Below, one piece after another: positions 45,131-53,791 of a DNA stretch of 64,000 nucleotides (the stretch's first letter is position 1; the number at the start of each line of letters is the position of its first letter). Below the pieces are notes generated by a model. It was not told the DNA's origin, did no database searches, and worked only from the letters and a program-made list of their open reading frames with translations. Source of the stretch: Pasteurella sp049670895 (GTDB taxonomy: Bacteria; Pseudomonadota; Gammaproteobacteria; Enterobacterales; Pasteurellaceae); the NCBI RefSeq assembly GCF_049670895.1, contig NZ_CP187170.1. One strand, 5' to 3'. A program made the position numbers and the translations under genes.

Positions 45131-46840
45131 ATGGCATTACAAATTGGTATTGATTTAGGTACAACAAATAGCTTAATTGCACAGTTTATTGACGGTGAAA
45201 CAAGGCTTATCCCAAATAAATTAGGGCATTATTTAACGCCTTCTGTTGTCAGTGTCAGTGATGATGATCATTTACTGGTTGGGCTTTCTGCCCGTGAACG
45301 GCTTGCTACACAACCGTATTTAAGTGCGGCGGCGTTTAAGCGATTTATGGGCACAAACAAGAAGTTCAAACTAGGAAAACGCCATTTTCGGGCAGAGGAG
45401 CTTTCAGCTCTGATTCTGAAAAGCTTAAAAGACGATGCCGAAACCTTTTTAGGTGAACCTGTTACAGATGTGGTGATCACCGTACCTGCCTATTTTAATG
45501 CCATTCAACGACAAGCCACGAAAGCCGCAGCACAAATGGCGGGCTTGAATGTTTTGCGTTTGTTAAATGAACCGACCGCCGCAGGGTTAGCTTATAACTT
45601 ACAAGAAAAACCCGATGATACCCGTTTTTTAATTTATGACTTGGGCGGTGGCACCTTTGATGTATCTATTCTTGATTACTTTGATGGTGTGGTGCAAGTC
45701 TCGGCGAGTGCGGGGGACAATCATTTAGGTGGGGAAGATTTTGTGCAAGTGATTGCACATTGTTTTTTGTCTAATTGCGACACCTTAACCGAGAAAGATC
45801 GTCGCCAAGTGCTTGAAAATCCACAGTTATGGCAAGTATTTGAAACGGCTAAACGCACGTTAAGCCAAGAAAAAGTGGCAACTATCCAGTTAACATTGAA
45901 TGATAAACAACATTGTGCCAAGGTCAGTGCAGAGGCATTTTTACAGGCATCCAAACCTTTATTAGCCCGCTTACGCCAACCTTTGGAGAGAGCTTTACGT
46001 GATGCCAGATTAAAAGCTGACCAAATTGATGGTGTCATTCTTGTCGGTGGGGCAACACGTATGCCGATGATCCGCAATTTATTGGTGCAACTTTTTCAAC
46101 GTATTCCACTGGCGAGCATACACCCTGATGAAGCTATTGCTCGAGGGGCTGCAGTACAGGCGGCATTAATTGCACGCAATCATCATGTCAATGAAGTGGT
46201 GTTGACCGATGTGATGCCGTTCTCTTTAGGCACGAATATTGTGCGAACACTGGCAGATGGACGTCATATTGAAGGGCAGTTTTCCCCCATTATTGAACGA
46301 AATATGCCTGTGCCTGTTTCACGGGTACAAACCTTTGGAACAGTGGTGAATAACCAAACCCAAATTTTATTTGAAGTGTTGCAAGGTGAATCGCCTTTAG
46401 CGAAAGAAAATCTTTTGTTGGGGGAGATTAATATCCATATTCCTCCGAAACCCGCAGGGGAAATCATGATTGATGTGCGTTTTAGTTATGATTCTAACGG
46501 GTTACTTGAAGTGGATATCCGCAATGATGAGTTAAATTTACAACATTCTGATGTTTTTCAACAAAATGCCGAGAGTCTGACGGCTGAAGAAATTGAAGAA
46601 TCTCGCCGAAAATTGACCGCACTTAAGATTCACCCAAGGGATCAAGAACAAAATCTTTATTTATTAGAAAAAGCGAAACGGTTATACCATGAATATCTCG
46701 GTGATCACCGTATGTTTATTAGCGAACAAATGGGGTATTTTCTCGCCGCTTTAGATTCACAAGATGAGGCAAAAATCCGTCGTGCACAAAAATATTTCAG
46801 TGAATTTTTATCTCGCTATGATGGTGGCTGGTTATTATAA
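45131..46840 (+). CDS. hscC: Hsp70-family chaperone HscC
   Basis: Specialised Hsp70 of 569 residues. The ATPase domain shows GIDLGTTNSLIAQF, VITVPAYFNAIQRQATK, the DLGGGTFDVSILDYFDG phosphate loop and VILVGGATRMPMIRNL. The substrate-binding domain begins near residue 360 and is followed by a shortened lid. Length and features match E. coli HscC (about 556) rather than DnaK (about 638). In E. coli, HscC works with the J-proteins DjlB/DjlC; a similar J-protein follows here after 12 bases. Confidence 0.93.
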   Translation: MALQIGIDLGTTNSLIAQFIDGETRLIPNKLGHYLTPSVVSVSDDDHLLVGLSARERLATQPYLSAAAFKRFMGTNKKFKLGKRHFRAEELSALILKSLKDDAETFLGEPVTDVVITVPAYFNAIQRQATKAAAQMAGLNVLRLLNEPTAAGLAYNLQEKPDDTRFLIYDLGGGTFDVSILDYFDGVVQVSASAGDNHLGGEDFVQVIAHCFLSNCDTLTEKDRRQVLENPQLWQVFETAKRTLSQEKVATIQLTLNDKQHCAKVSAEAFLQASKPLLARLRQPLERALRDARLKADQIDGVILVGGATRMPMIRNLLVQLFQRIPLASIHPDEAIARGAAVQAALIARNHHVNEVVLTDVMPFSLGTNIVRTLADGRHIEGQFSPIIERNMPVPVSRVQTFGTVVNNQTQILFEVLQGESPLAKENLLLGEINIHIPPKPAGEIMIDVRFSYDSNGLLEVDIRNDELNLQHSDVFQQNAESLTAEEIEESRRKLTALKIHPRDQEQNLYLLEKAKRLYHEYLGDHRMFISEQMGYFLAALDSQDEAKIRRAQKYFSEFLSRYDGGWLL

Positions 46841-46852
46841 AAAGGAACGTCG

Positions 46853-48559
46853 ATGAGCTGTTGGGATATTTTACAATTGCCTCCCACAGAGGATGAGCGA
46901 GCAATCCGTCGAGCTTATGCCAAAATGCTCAAACTCACTCGCCCAGATGATGATCCAGAGGGCTATCAGCGTTTGCGTGAAGCATTCGATGAGGCATTAA
47001 TGATGGCACCTTATGTTGCCACGCATGATCATGCACAGCCTTGGCAAGATGATCCTATGGTTCAGCGAGAACACCATCTAGAAAATCAACGAAATGCAGC
47101 ACAAGAAGAAACCACAACACCTTTGTCTCTTCATTTAGGGAAGATTGAAGATGGGGAGAATCTTCCCACGAAGCAGGTTCTATTTGAGGACGATTTTCTC
47201 CCACTCTCCAATGAAGATAGCACAAGGCAAACGCCTCTTTCTCAATCTGATGAATCTGATGAATCTGATGAGACTGATGAAGCAGATCGCCTGTTTGTCA
47301 GCATAGAACAATGGTATCAACAAGGTGGGGGAGAGTTACTGGTTCAAAAATGGCAAGATATTCAGTTATTCTTACTGCAACTTTCTTTAGTGCAGAGTGA
47401 AGCGATTTCTTGGCGTTTACTCACATTTATCACTGAAAAGAAAGTGAATAACTCGGTATTGTGGGAACAATGGTCTACTTATTTTAATTGGCATAATGAC
47501 TACCGCATTCAATATCATCTCAATGAAACAGACATTGAATTGTTACATGAACATTTATCCTTAGCGGCACTTTATCATCCAATCCCTCAGCGTTTTACAG
47601 AATATCCACTTTTTCATGCATTTTTAATGCGTATCAATCAAGGATATGCTTTTTGGGCGAATCTCTTTTATGCCTTCCTCGTTTCGCCTTTTTTATTTTA
47701 TGAATTATCCGAACCGCAAAGAATGTTGTTTGAACGTTCCCATGCGGGCATCAAACGGTTATATGATGCCGCCATATTATGCCGTTTAGTCTTTCGAGGC
47801 ATACTGCTTGTTGCCGTTGCGATACTCACTTATTTAAGTGATGAAACACTTTTTATTAGCCTTTATCGATTGACTGTTTTTGGCGGAGCGTGGATTTTAA
47901 TCTGTCTTTTCTTATTCACTTCTTTTAGCCAAGCGATTACGGCATTTCAAATTCAACAGAAAAAAAACATGTCTTTCATTATTGGTATTTTGTTACCTTT
48001 TGCCTTCTTCATGCTCAAGCACGGGCTTTCGATGGGCAATGACTTATCCTTTAATTATCTTTTGGTATTGTTTTGGGTTTGGCTTTGTTTGACGGAAAAC
48101 ATCGTGCCTCAAGCGAGCTTATATTATCTTTTAATGAGTCTTGGGATCTATTTTTTCCTCCTCCCTTTTGACTTTTATCCCCTTGAATTTGCCATCATTT
48201 GGATTAACCTCAATCTCTTTTTAGAAAATTATGCGAGAGGATATTTTATCCATTTAGTGACGATGGAAACTCGCCCAGATTGGGCGGCTACAGGTAAGCT
48301 AGGTGGGATTTTTCATCTCTTACGTGCATGGGTCATTTGGTTTTTCCTCTTGCCTATTCAAACCTTACATTGGTTTTTACGTTATGAAGATAAAGGCAGT
48401 TTATTAGAACTGGTTTTGTTATCGTTAGTGTGGGTTCTCGCCCTCGGGCATATTGTCACTGCACCCTTATCTCTTTTTTACCCCTGCTTATTTTTACTCG
48501 TGGGCATACAGTATTTGATAAAAGAAATGGTGTTATTTCGTTTAAAACGAATGGGATAA
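46853..48559 (+). CDS. Membrane-anchored J-domain protein, HscC partner (DjlB/DjlC-like)
   Basis: A 568-residue protein with an N-terminal J-like domain (MSCWDILQLPPTEDERAIRRAYAKMLKLTRPDDDPEGYQRLREAF, split here by family blocks: CWDILQLPP; AIRRAYAKML; RPDDDPEGY). The HPD tripeptide of classic J-domains reads RPD, as I recall for DjlB/DjlC. An acidic low-complexity stretch (SDESDESDETDEAD, about residues 132-145) is encoded by 9-base repeats. At least eight hydrophobic segments occupy residues about 270-560. It lies directly after hscC, so it is the likely co-chaperone; the client is unknown. Confidence 0.82.
   Translation: MSCWDILQLPPTEDERAIRRAYAKMLKLTRPDDDPEGYQRLREAFDEALMMAPYVATHDHAQPWQDDPMVQREHHLENQRNAAQEETTTPLSLHLGKIEDGENLPTKQVLFEDDFLPLSNEDSTRQTPLSQSDESDESDETDEADRLFVSIEQWYQQGGGELLVQKWQDIQLFLLQLSLVQSEAISWRLLTFITEKKVNNSVLWEQWSTYFNWHNDYRIQYHLNETDIELLHEHLSLAALYHPIPQRFTEYPLFHAFLMRINQGYAFWANLFYAFLVSPFLFYELSEPQRMLFERSHAGIKRLYDAAILCRLVFRGILLVAVAILTYLSDETLFISLYRLTVFGGAWILICLFLFTSFSQAITAFQIQQKKNMSFIIGILLPFAFFMLKHGLSMGNDLSFNYLLVLFWVWLCLTENIVPQASLYYLLMSLGIYFFLLPFDFYPLEFAIIWINLNLFLENYARGYFIHLVTMETRPDWAATGKLGGIFHLLRAWVIWFFLLPIQTLHWFLRYEDKGSLLELVLLSLVWVLALGHIVTAPLSLFYPCLFLLVGIQYLIKEMVLFRLKRMG
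47246..47281 (+). repeat. Tandem 9-base repeat in the J-protein gene
   Basis: Four units of the pattern TCTGATGAA: two exact, one with final G, one starting with A. They encode Ser-Asp-Glu triplets. Gain or loss of a unit would keep the frame, changing only the length of an acidic linker. Confidence 0.85.
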
Positions 48560-48571
48560 ACAAGGAGTACG

Positions 48572-49012
48572 ATGATGAGCATTCGCCTTCCTCCCCCTGT
48601 GATTTTTCTCGCCTGTTGCATGGCGATGTGGTGGACTCCACCGCTTTATTCATTCCCCCGCAGTGAGTGGTTAATTGGATTTTTAGTGCTTTTTAGTATG
48701 GTGATAGGCGTAGGCAGTCTATGGCAATTTTGGCAAGCCAAGACCTCCGTCGACCCGATTCGACTCGACCGCACACGCCATCTCGTGGTAGAGGGCGTTT
48801 ATCAGTTTAGCCGCAATCCCATGTATTTAAGCTTAGCCAGCTTATTGCTTGCTTGGGGATTATGGCTTGGCAGTGTAAGTGCGGTGCTTTTTTGGATTAT
48901 TTTTGTGTTTTGTATTCAGCAATGGCAGATCAAACCCGAAGAAGCTTATTTAGAAAGGTCGTTTGGAGAAAAATACCTAAACTATAAGCACAAAGTGAGA
49001 CGTTGGTTATAG
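48572..49012 (+). CDS. Isoprenylcysteine-carboxyl-methyltransferase-family membrane protein
   Basis: A 146-residue multi-pass membrane protein of the ICMT/phospholipid-methyltransferase superfamily. The family core is visible as DRTRHLVVEGVYQFSRNPMYLSLASLLLAWGL and the C-terminal KPEEAYLERSFGEKYLNYKHKVRRWL, with the conserved EE..L...FG..Y..Y pattern that binds S-adenosylmethionine. No isoprenylcysteine proteins are known in bacteria, so the substrate is unknown. It is 12 bases after the J-protein and may be co-transcribed with it. Confidence 0.85.
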   Translation: MMSIRLPPPVIFLACCMAMWWTPPLYSFPRSEWLIGFLVLFSMVIGVGSLWQFWQAKTSVDPIRLDRTRHLVVEGVYQFSRNPMYLSLASLLLAWGLWLGSVSAVLFWIIFVFCIQQWQIKPEEAYLERSFGEKYLNYKHKVRRWL

Positions 49013-49041
49013 TTTGGCATGAAACCTCATCCCATACCAAA
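49013..49041. other. Convergent spacer with inverted repeat
   Basis: TAGTTTGG (49010-49017) and CCAAACTA (49037-49044) are inverted copies with a further ATG/CAT pairing inside. There is no T-run. It may still act as a stop structure between the methyltransferase and the broken vgrG. Confidence 0.35.
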
Positions 49042-49487
49042 CTAATGGCGTGAGACGTTTTGAAGAAAGCGCGTGTTAAGGCGTTCGTTATTGACTTGTG
49101 TGGTTTTGTTATTGCGTGCATCGATCGTCATGCCTTTTGGGCTTGGAAATCCAATCTACGACCTGTTTTGGCATTTTCCATTAAAATGCCATTGCCTCCC
49201 TTCCCTTTATAGGTTTGCCCCATTACGAGAAGTTGGTTTGGGTTACTATCAAGGAAATTGAGCAAGACCTCATGGTCTACACGGGGAATCGCCATCATTC
49301 TCCAATTTTCGCTTGCCTCTATATCGAGTGCTTGTGGTTGTTTGCTGTGATATGAGGTGGAAATAGGTTGACATAATGTATTGAGTTTTGCATTGGGGTG
49401 ATTTTGTAATTGTAATAATTTTCTAATCTATAGCTGCGGACTATTATCTTCTTCAAGTCCTAAATGATGAATCATTGCGTAATCCAT
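49042..49487 (-). pseudogene. Broken vgrG (tssI) remnant
   Basis: Minus-strand translation gives T6SS spike-like pieces in order. MDYAMIHHLGLEED (gp27-like region; family pattern DYAFIxRLLxEEG) is cut by an in-frame TAG at 49428-49430. The same frame then continues through MMAIPRVDHEVLLNFLDSN and LVMGQTYKGKGG (OB-fold/gp5-like) to a TGA at 49128-49130. A one-base shift restores MTIDARNNKTTQVNNERLN, the start of the gp5 beta-helix. Long parts of a normal vgrG (over 600 residues) are missing between and around these pieces. The call rests on motif recognition only. Confidence 0.6.
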
Positions 49488-49802
49488 CTAGGTTACAGAC
49501 CTGTCGCCGAACGTTTAAACAATGCAGTGAGTAACGCTAAAGGTGATGATAATTCAGTTTGATTATCTAATTGAGTCGGTGAAAAAGGAGGGGACGAGAG
49601 TGTCTTGCGAATTTAGTTTACTTTGGTGAATCTTTGGCGAGATTAAGGGGCTGAGTAGCTTGCGATATTGTACTTTGTACCTTTAGCCACTCGAGATGCT
49701 ACTTCTTCATTTCCTGTCAAATCAGTTATGGTTTCAAGGCTATTTATATCTGAGCTAACTTGACTAAGAGTAGATAACACGGAATCTTTAGACATAAAAA
49801 AA
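49488..49802 (-). other. Degraded coding region upstream of the vgrG remnant
   Basis: No intact gene. On the minus strand a 50-codon frame opens at 49795 (MSKDSVLSTLSQVSSDINSL...) and stops at 49643. Further short frames with several stops lead into the vgrG remnant. It may be the original 5' part of that gene or of a T6SS cargo gene, but I could not match it to a family. Confidence 0.4.
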
Positions 49803-49847
49803 TTGGTGTAATGGACAAAAATCCCACATTTTTGTCCATTACACCAA
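49803..49847. terminator. Perfect 20-pair inverted repeat downstream of the lipoprotein gene
   Basis: Arms of 20 bases (beginning TTGGTGTAATGG and ending CCATTACACCAA) enclose the loop CCCAC. Both sides are A/T tracts, so it can end transcription from either direction; on the minus strand it is followed by seven T residues. It lies 66 bases after the lipoprotein stop. Confidence 0.8.
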
Positions 49848-49912
49848 AAAATTCAATTCTTTAGTTTATTTTCAGTTTTAGGTCCTTGCATTATTGATAG
49901 ATGATGACGTTC

Positions 49913-50644
49913 TTACTTTAACTTCAAGGCTGGCAGTGTTTTCCATCCTTCTAGGTTTAGTTGATTGCCAGACACCATACTTTCTTTGTCTATATTTTTT
50001 GTAAAAAAACCATTTTTAAATAAACTTGGTTCATAAAATATATTGACTCTATAGTCTTTAAAATTGTTCGAATCTAATTGATATGCTTTGATAATTTCTT
50101 GGCGATTCGTAATGTTAACTATATGCCCTCTGATTTGATCGTTTTTCATTTTTTTATTGGTTTTGAGAGTGTAATCAATTACATTCTCTTGGTTATTTTC
50201 GCGTGTAATTGAGAGTTTATTGTTTTTGTCTTTTTTGGCTAATGTTTGAATATATTTTAAGAATTTTTTGGCTTTGATGTTAGTTGCGTAATAGTCCTTT
50301 ATATTCATTGAGTTATTTAAAGCAAATTTATGGTTTTCTTCTTTATATATACGTAATACTGCTTCATCAAAGGCAAAATGTATACTACGTTCTTTTACCC
50401 ACATTCGAGCACTAATTGGTTGATTAATTTCTGAAAAAATTGGTGCTAATTCAAAAAAGAGTTTTGCATCTTTAATTTTAGATTTAGGTAACTCGTAGTC
50501 TAATGTTTCAGTTAAAATGTATAGATTGCCATTATTACCTGTGACAACAGCCTCTATTTTTTCATAGCCAGTTGTGTTTTTAGCATTACATGCCACTAGG
50601 AAAAATGTAGTGATATGAATAACAAATTTATGCAAGAGTTTCAT
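49913..50644 (-). CDS. Unrecognised lipoprotein next to hcp; possible T6SS immunity or accessory protein
   Basis: A 243-residue lipoprotein: signal sequence MKLLHKFVIHITTFFLVAC with the lipobox cysteine at residue 19, then a hydrophilic Lys/Asn/Ile-rich body with no motif I recognise. No Asp follows the lipid cysteine (sequence CNAK), which would predict outer-membrane sorting. It lies between hcp and a broken vgrG on the same strand, a place often used by effector/immunity genes in T6SS clusters, and no effector is intact here. Its base composition is very AT-rich like the rest of the island. Function as an immunity protein is inference from position only. Confidence 0.7.
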   Translation of the reverse strand: MKLLHKFVIHITTFFLVACNAKNTTGYEKIEAVVTGNNGNLYILTETLDYELPKSKIKDAKLFFELAPIFSEINQPISARMWVKERSIHFAFDEAVLRIYKEENHKFALNNSMNIKDYYATNIKAKKFLKYIQTLAKKDKNNKLSITRENNQENVIDYTLKTNKKMKNDQIRGHIVNITNRQEIIKAYQLDSNNFKDYRVNIFYEPSLFKNGFFTKNIDKESMVSGNQLNLEGWKTLPALKLK

Positions 50645-50726
50645 TTATTATCCTTCATAAAATAATTCATTGTTAAAGTATAAAATTTTTATAAAACACA
50701 AGGATAGCTATATAAGTGTTAATAAA

Positions 50727-50753
50727 AAAGGCCTAGTAAATGACTAGACCTTT
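50727..50753 (-). terminator. Intrinsic terminator after hcp
   Basis: On the minus strand AAAGGTCTAGT, loop CATTT, ACTAGGCCTTT (one T-G pair), then TTTA. It lies about 65 bases after the hcp stop and upstream of the lipoprotein gene, so the lipoprotein probably has its own promoter or is reached by read-through. Confidence 0.8.
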
Positions 50754-50816
50754 ATTTTCTATGAATTAAAGACCATACATTTCCTAAATAAATGACGATG
50801 AGCTTAACATGTCTTA

Positions 50817-51335
50817 TTAAGCTTCAAGTGGATTACGCCAGTCATCAGAACCGGATGTTCCTGCCGATGTATGTTCCCAATTAATTTTACGATACGCTAA
50901 AGAAAGTTCAAGTAATTGGGTAAATTCACGTTGAGTTGGGTCTTGTGCATGAGGCATTTTTAAGTCAATGCTGACAATAGTAGCATCTTCCAATGAGGTT
51001 GTGAAGAAATGCTCTTGTTTCCCTTCTACAGAAGTTCTGTACCATTTTAATTCGACTTTAGGTAACATTTCTCCAGATGCTAATGCATTGTATAGCATTG
51101 GTACTGCTTTGTTTAAAGCGACTGTTAATTTTAGGGGCTTGTGAGCTCGTTGACCAGATGGTTGACCTGATTGTGGATCAGTTGGCACTTCAATAACATG
51201 CTTAACTTCTTGAACAAGCATTTCATTTTCATGACCTTGTACGAAAATATTACCAACAGATTCTGCTGTGAATGCACCTGAAGTAATTTCACCTTGAGTT
51301 TTACCAGTGATTGATACATAACATGGGGTTGGCAT
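50817..51335 (-). CDS. hcp: Hcp, type VI secretion tube protein TssD
   Basis: Inner-tube protein expelled with the VgrG spike. The 172 residues begin MPTPCYVSITGKTQGEITSGAF and contain VQGHENEMLVQEVKHVIEVP, LNKAVPMLYNALASGEMLPKVELKWYR and HFFTTSLEDATIVSIDL, all typical Hcp features; the end LAYRKINWEHTSAGTSGSDDW matches the variable C-terminal tail. AGGAGAG precedes the ATG. It is divergent from tssB, about 440 bases away. Confidence 0.96.
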   Translation of the reverse strand: MPTPCYVSITGKTQGEITSGAFTAESVGNIFVQGHENEMLVQEVKHVIEVPTDPQSGQPSGQRAHKPLKLTVALNKAVPMLYNALASGEMLPKVELKWYRTSVEGKQEHFFTTSLEDATIVSIDLKMPHAQDPTQREFTQLLELSLAYRKINWEHTSAGTSGSDDWRNPLEA

Positions 51336-51777
51336 AGTTCTCTCCTATTGAGTGTGGGTTGCTATTAAACATTGAATTTTCTGCCTATTTAACACATTAT
51401 TTGTATGTTAAAGTTTTACAAACTGGTTTTTTAGATATTAGTTTATTCAGCATATAATAAATAAATTTATACTTCGGACCATTCAATTCTATTGAGTTGT
51501 TGCTTGAAGTTCACGGGAATGTTTGCATCAAAATGTCAAACATGATATTTCAATACTTGAATAGTTAATATCTTTCCTATATTTTAAATATTATATGTAA
51601 AGTGTCAATAACGACAAGTTTTACATAAAAATTAAATAATAAATAATATAAGTGAGATGTTCTGCATTTATCATCTTATAGGGTATAATTTCTAAAAAGT
51701 AAACGTTTTTTTAGACTTGGTTGTCATGTTTAATTAACTCTATTAACATATAGCTAACATGTAATGAGGTAATATCT
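51336..51777. promoter_or_regulatory. Divergent regulatory region hcp / tssB
   Basis: About 440 bases, very AT-rich, between divergent T6SS transcripts. A TATAAT hexamer at 51684-51689 is a candidate -10 for tssB, without a good -35. I found no clear sigma-54 (GG-N10-GC) promoter. No gene is supported. Confidence 0.45.
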
Positions 51778-52275
51778 ATGAGTAAGAATAAAGAAGGTTC
51801 TGTAGCACCAAAAGAGAGAATCAACATCAAATATGTTCCTGCAACAGAGGGACAGATTGCTGAGGTTGAGTTGCCTCTTAATATGCTTGTTGTCGGAGAT
51901 ATGAAAGGAAAAGCAGAGGATTCACCGATTGAGGAGAGACCAATGATTCCTGTCGATAAAAATACATTTTCTTCTGTAATGGGTGAGATGGGGATTGAGT
52001 TGAACCTTAATGTACCGAATAAATTATCTGAAAAAGAGGATGATGAGCTAAGTGTAAATTTAGGCATTGCTTCCCTGAATGACTTTTCTCCAGATAATAT
52101 TGTTAATTCAGTTCCTGAACTTAAAAAACTGTTGGAATTGAGAGAAGCTTTGACAGCAGTTAAAGGACCGTTAGGTAATGTGCCCGCATTTAGAGCTCGT
52201 TTAGCCGAGTTGTTAGAAAATGATGAATCAAGAGAACAGTTGTTAAAAGAATTGAATTTACTCAATGATAAATAA
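51778..52275 (+). CDS. tssB: T6SS contractile sheath small subunit TssB (VipA)
   Basis: Forms the sheath with TssC. The 165 residues show RINIKYVPATEGQIAEVELPLNMLVVGDMKG, EERPMIPVDKNTFSSVMGEMGIELNLNVPNKL, FSPDNIVNSVPELKKLLELREALTAVKGPLGNVPAFRARLAELL, all typical of VipA. GAGGT lies seven bases before the ATG. It is the first gene of an operon that runs to the end of the window. Confidence 0.96.
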   Translation: MSKNKEGSVAPKERINIKYVPATEGQIAEVELPLNMLVVGDMKGKAEDSPIEERPMIPVDKNTFSSVMGEMGIELNLNVPNKLSEKEDDELSVNLGIASLNDFSPDNIVNSVPELKKLLELREALTAVKGPLGNVPAFRARLAELLENDESREQLLKELNLLNDK

Positions 52276-52306
52276 TTGTTAGCAGAACTTTTAGAAGGTA
52301 AAAACT

Positions 52307-53785
52307 ATGGCTCAAACAACAAAAGAACAACACCTAGATACGGAAGTAAAAAATACGTCTTTACTCGATGAGATTATGGCTCAAACACGTATTTCCACTG
52401 ATAGTGATGGGTATGATATTGCTAAACAAGGTGTTGCTGCGTTTATTTCTAATATTCTCATGACTGAAAATCATGCGGAACCAATCAATAAGCTATTAAT
52501 TGATAGAATGATTGCGGAAATTGATAAGAAATTAAGTATGCAAGTTGATGAAATTCTGCACCATGAGAAATTTCGTCAACTAGAATCTTCTTGGCGTTCT
52601 TTAAAATTGTTGGTTGACAGGACAGATTTTCGTGAAAATATTAAAATAAATATTTTACATGCAACGAAAGAAGAGCTCCTTGATGATTTTGAGTTTGCTC
52701 CTGAGATTGTTCAGTCTGGCTTTTATAAACATGTTTATTCTTCAGGGTATGGTCAATTTGGTGGGGAACCTATTGGAGCTGTAATAGGCAATTACGAATT
52801 TACCCCTAAAAACCAAGATATGAAGCTACTACAATATGTTAGTGCTGTAGGTGCGATGGCTCACGCCCCATTTTTATCATCGGTTTCTCCGACGTTTTTT
52901 GGTATTCAGAGTTATACAGAGTTACCTGCGATTAAAGATCTTAAATCTGTATTTGAAAGCCCTGTTTATACTAAATGGCGTGCATTACGTGAATCTGAAG
53001 ACTCTCGTAGTTTAGGATTAACTGTTTCCCGTTTCCTTGCTCGTTTGCCTTATTCTGTAGAAAGTAATCCAGTTAAAAGTTTTGGATATGAAGAAGATGT
53101 CAGTAAAGAGCATGAACATTATCTATGGGGGAATAGTGCCTTCTTATTAGCTTCTTGTTTGACGGATAGCTTTGCTAAATATCGTTGGTGTGCAAATATT
53201 ATTGGTCCACAGAGTGGTGGTGCTATTTATGATTTACCTGTACATTTATATGAAGCGATGGGTCAAACAGTTTCTAAAATCCCAACTGAAGTTCTTATTA
53301 CGGATCGAAGAGAATTTGAATTATCAGAAGAGGGGTTCATTGCCCTAACAATGCGTAAAGGAAGTGATAATGCAGCATTTTTCTCTGCAAATTCTGTTCA
53401 AAAACCTAAAGTATTCCCTAATACTAAAGAAGGAAAAATTGCAGAAACTAATTATAAATTAGGTACGCAATTACCTTATACCTTCATGATTACCCGCATT
53501 GCTCATTACATTAAAGTGTTACAAAGAGAACAAATTGGCAGTTGGAAAGAGCGTGGCGATTTAGAAAAAGAGTTGAATACTTGGCTTAAGCAATACGTAG
53601 CAGATCAGGAAAACCCTCCAGCAGATGTTCGTAGTAGACGCCCTTTCCGTAGTGCATCAATTACTGTGTCTGATGTTGCAGGGGATCCAGGTTGGTATCT
53701 ATCTTCGATTAAAGTAAAACCTCATTTTAAATATATGGGATCTAATTTTGAGTTATCTTTAGTCGGACGCCTAGATAAGGAGTAG
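52307..53785 (+). CDS. tssC: T6SS contractile sheath large subunit TssC (VipB)
   Basis: Major sheath protein of 492 residues, near-normal length. Conserved stretches are LIDRMIAEIDKKLSMQVDEILHHEKFRQLESSWRSLKLLVDRTDFREN, PIGAVIGNYEF, HAPFLSSVSPTFFG, FLARLPYSVESNPVKSFGYEED and the C-terminal RPFRSASITVSDVAGDPGWYLSSIKVKPHFKYMGSNFELSLVGRLDKE (given here as family landmarks: FLARLPY; VAGDPGWY; LVGRLDKE). It follows tssB after 31 bases. Confidence 0.97.
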   Translation: MAQTTKEQHLDTEVKNTSLLDEIMAQTRISTDSDGYDIAKQGVAAFISNILMTENHAEPINKLLIDRMIAEIDKKLSMQVDEILHHEKFRQLESSWRSLKLLVDRTDFRENIKINILHATKEELLDDFEFAPEIVQSGFYKHVYSSGYGQFGGEPIGAVIGNYEFTPKNQDMKLLQYVSAVGAMAHAPFLSSVSPTFFGIQSYTELPAIKDLKSVFESPVYTKWRALRESEDSRSLGLTVSRFLARLPYSVESNPVKSFGYEEDVSKEHEHYLWGNSAFLLASCLTDSFAKYRWCANIIGPQSGGAIYDLPVHLYEAMGQTVSKIPTEVLITDRREFELSEEGFIALTMRKGSDNAAFFSANSVQKPKVFPNTKEGKIAETNYKLGTQLPYTFMITRIAHYIKVLQREQIGSWKERGDLEKELNTWLKQYVADQENPPADVRSRRPFRSASITVSDVAGDPGWYLSSIKVKPHFKYMGSNFELSLVGRLDKE

Positions 53786-53791
53786 TTTTTT

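Noticed and set aside
49073..49261. Plus-strand 62-codon frame in the T6SS border
   Set aside because: The minus strand translates to VgrG-like pieces; the plus frame is a shadow without start signal.
51336..51777. Sigma-54 promoter for the T6SS operon
   Set aside because: No TGGCA-N7-TTGC-like pair with correct spacing was found by reading the spacer.
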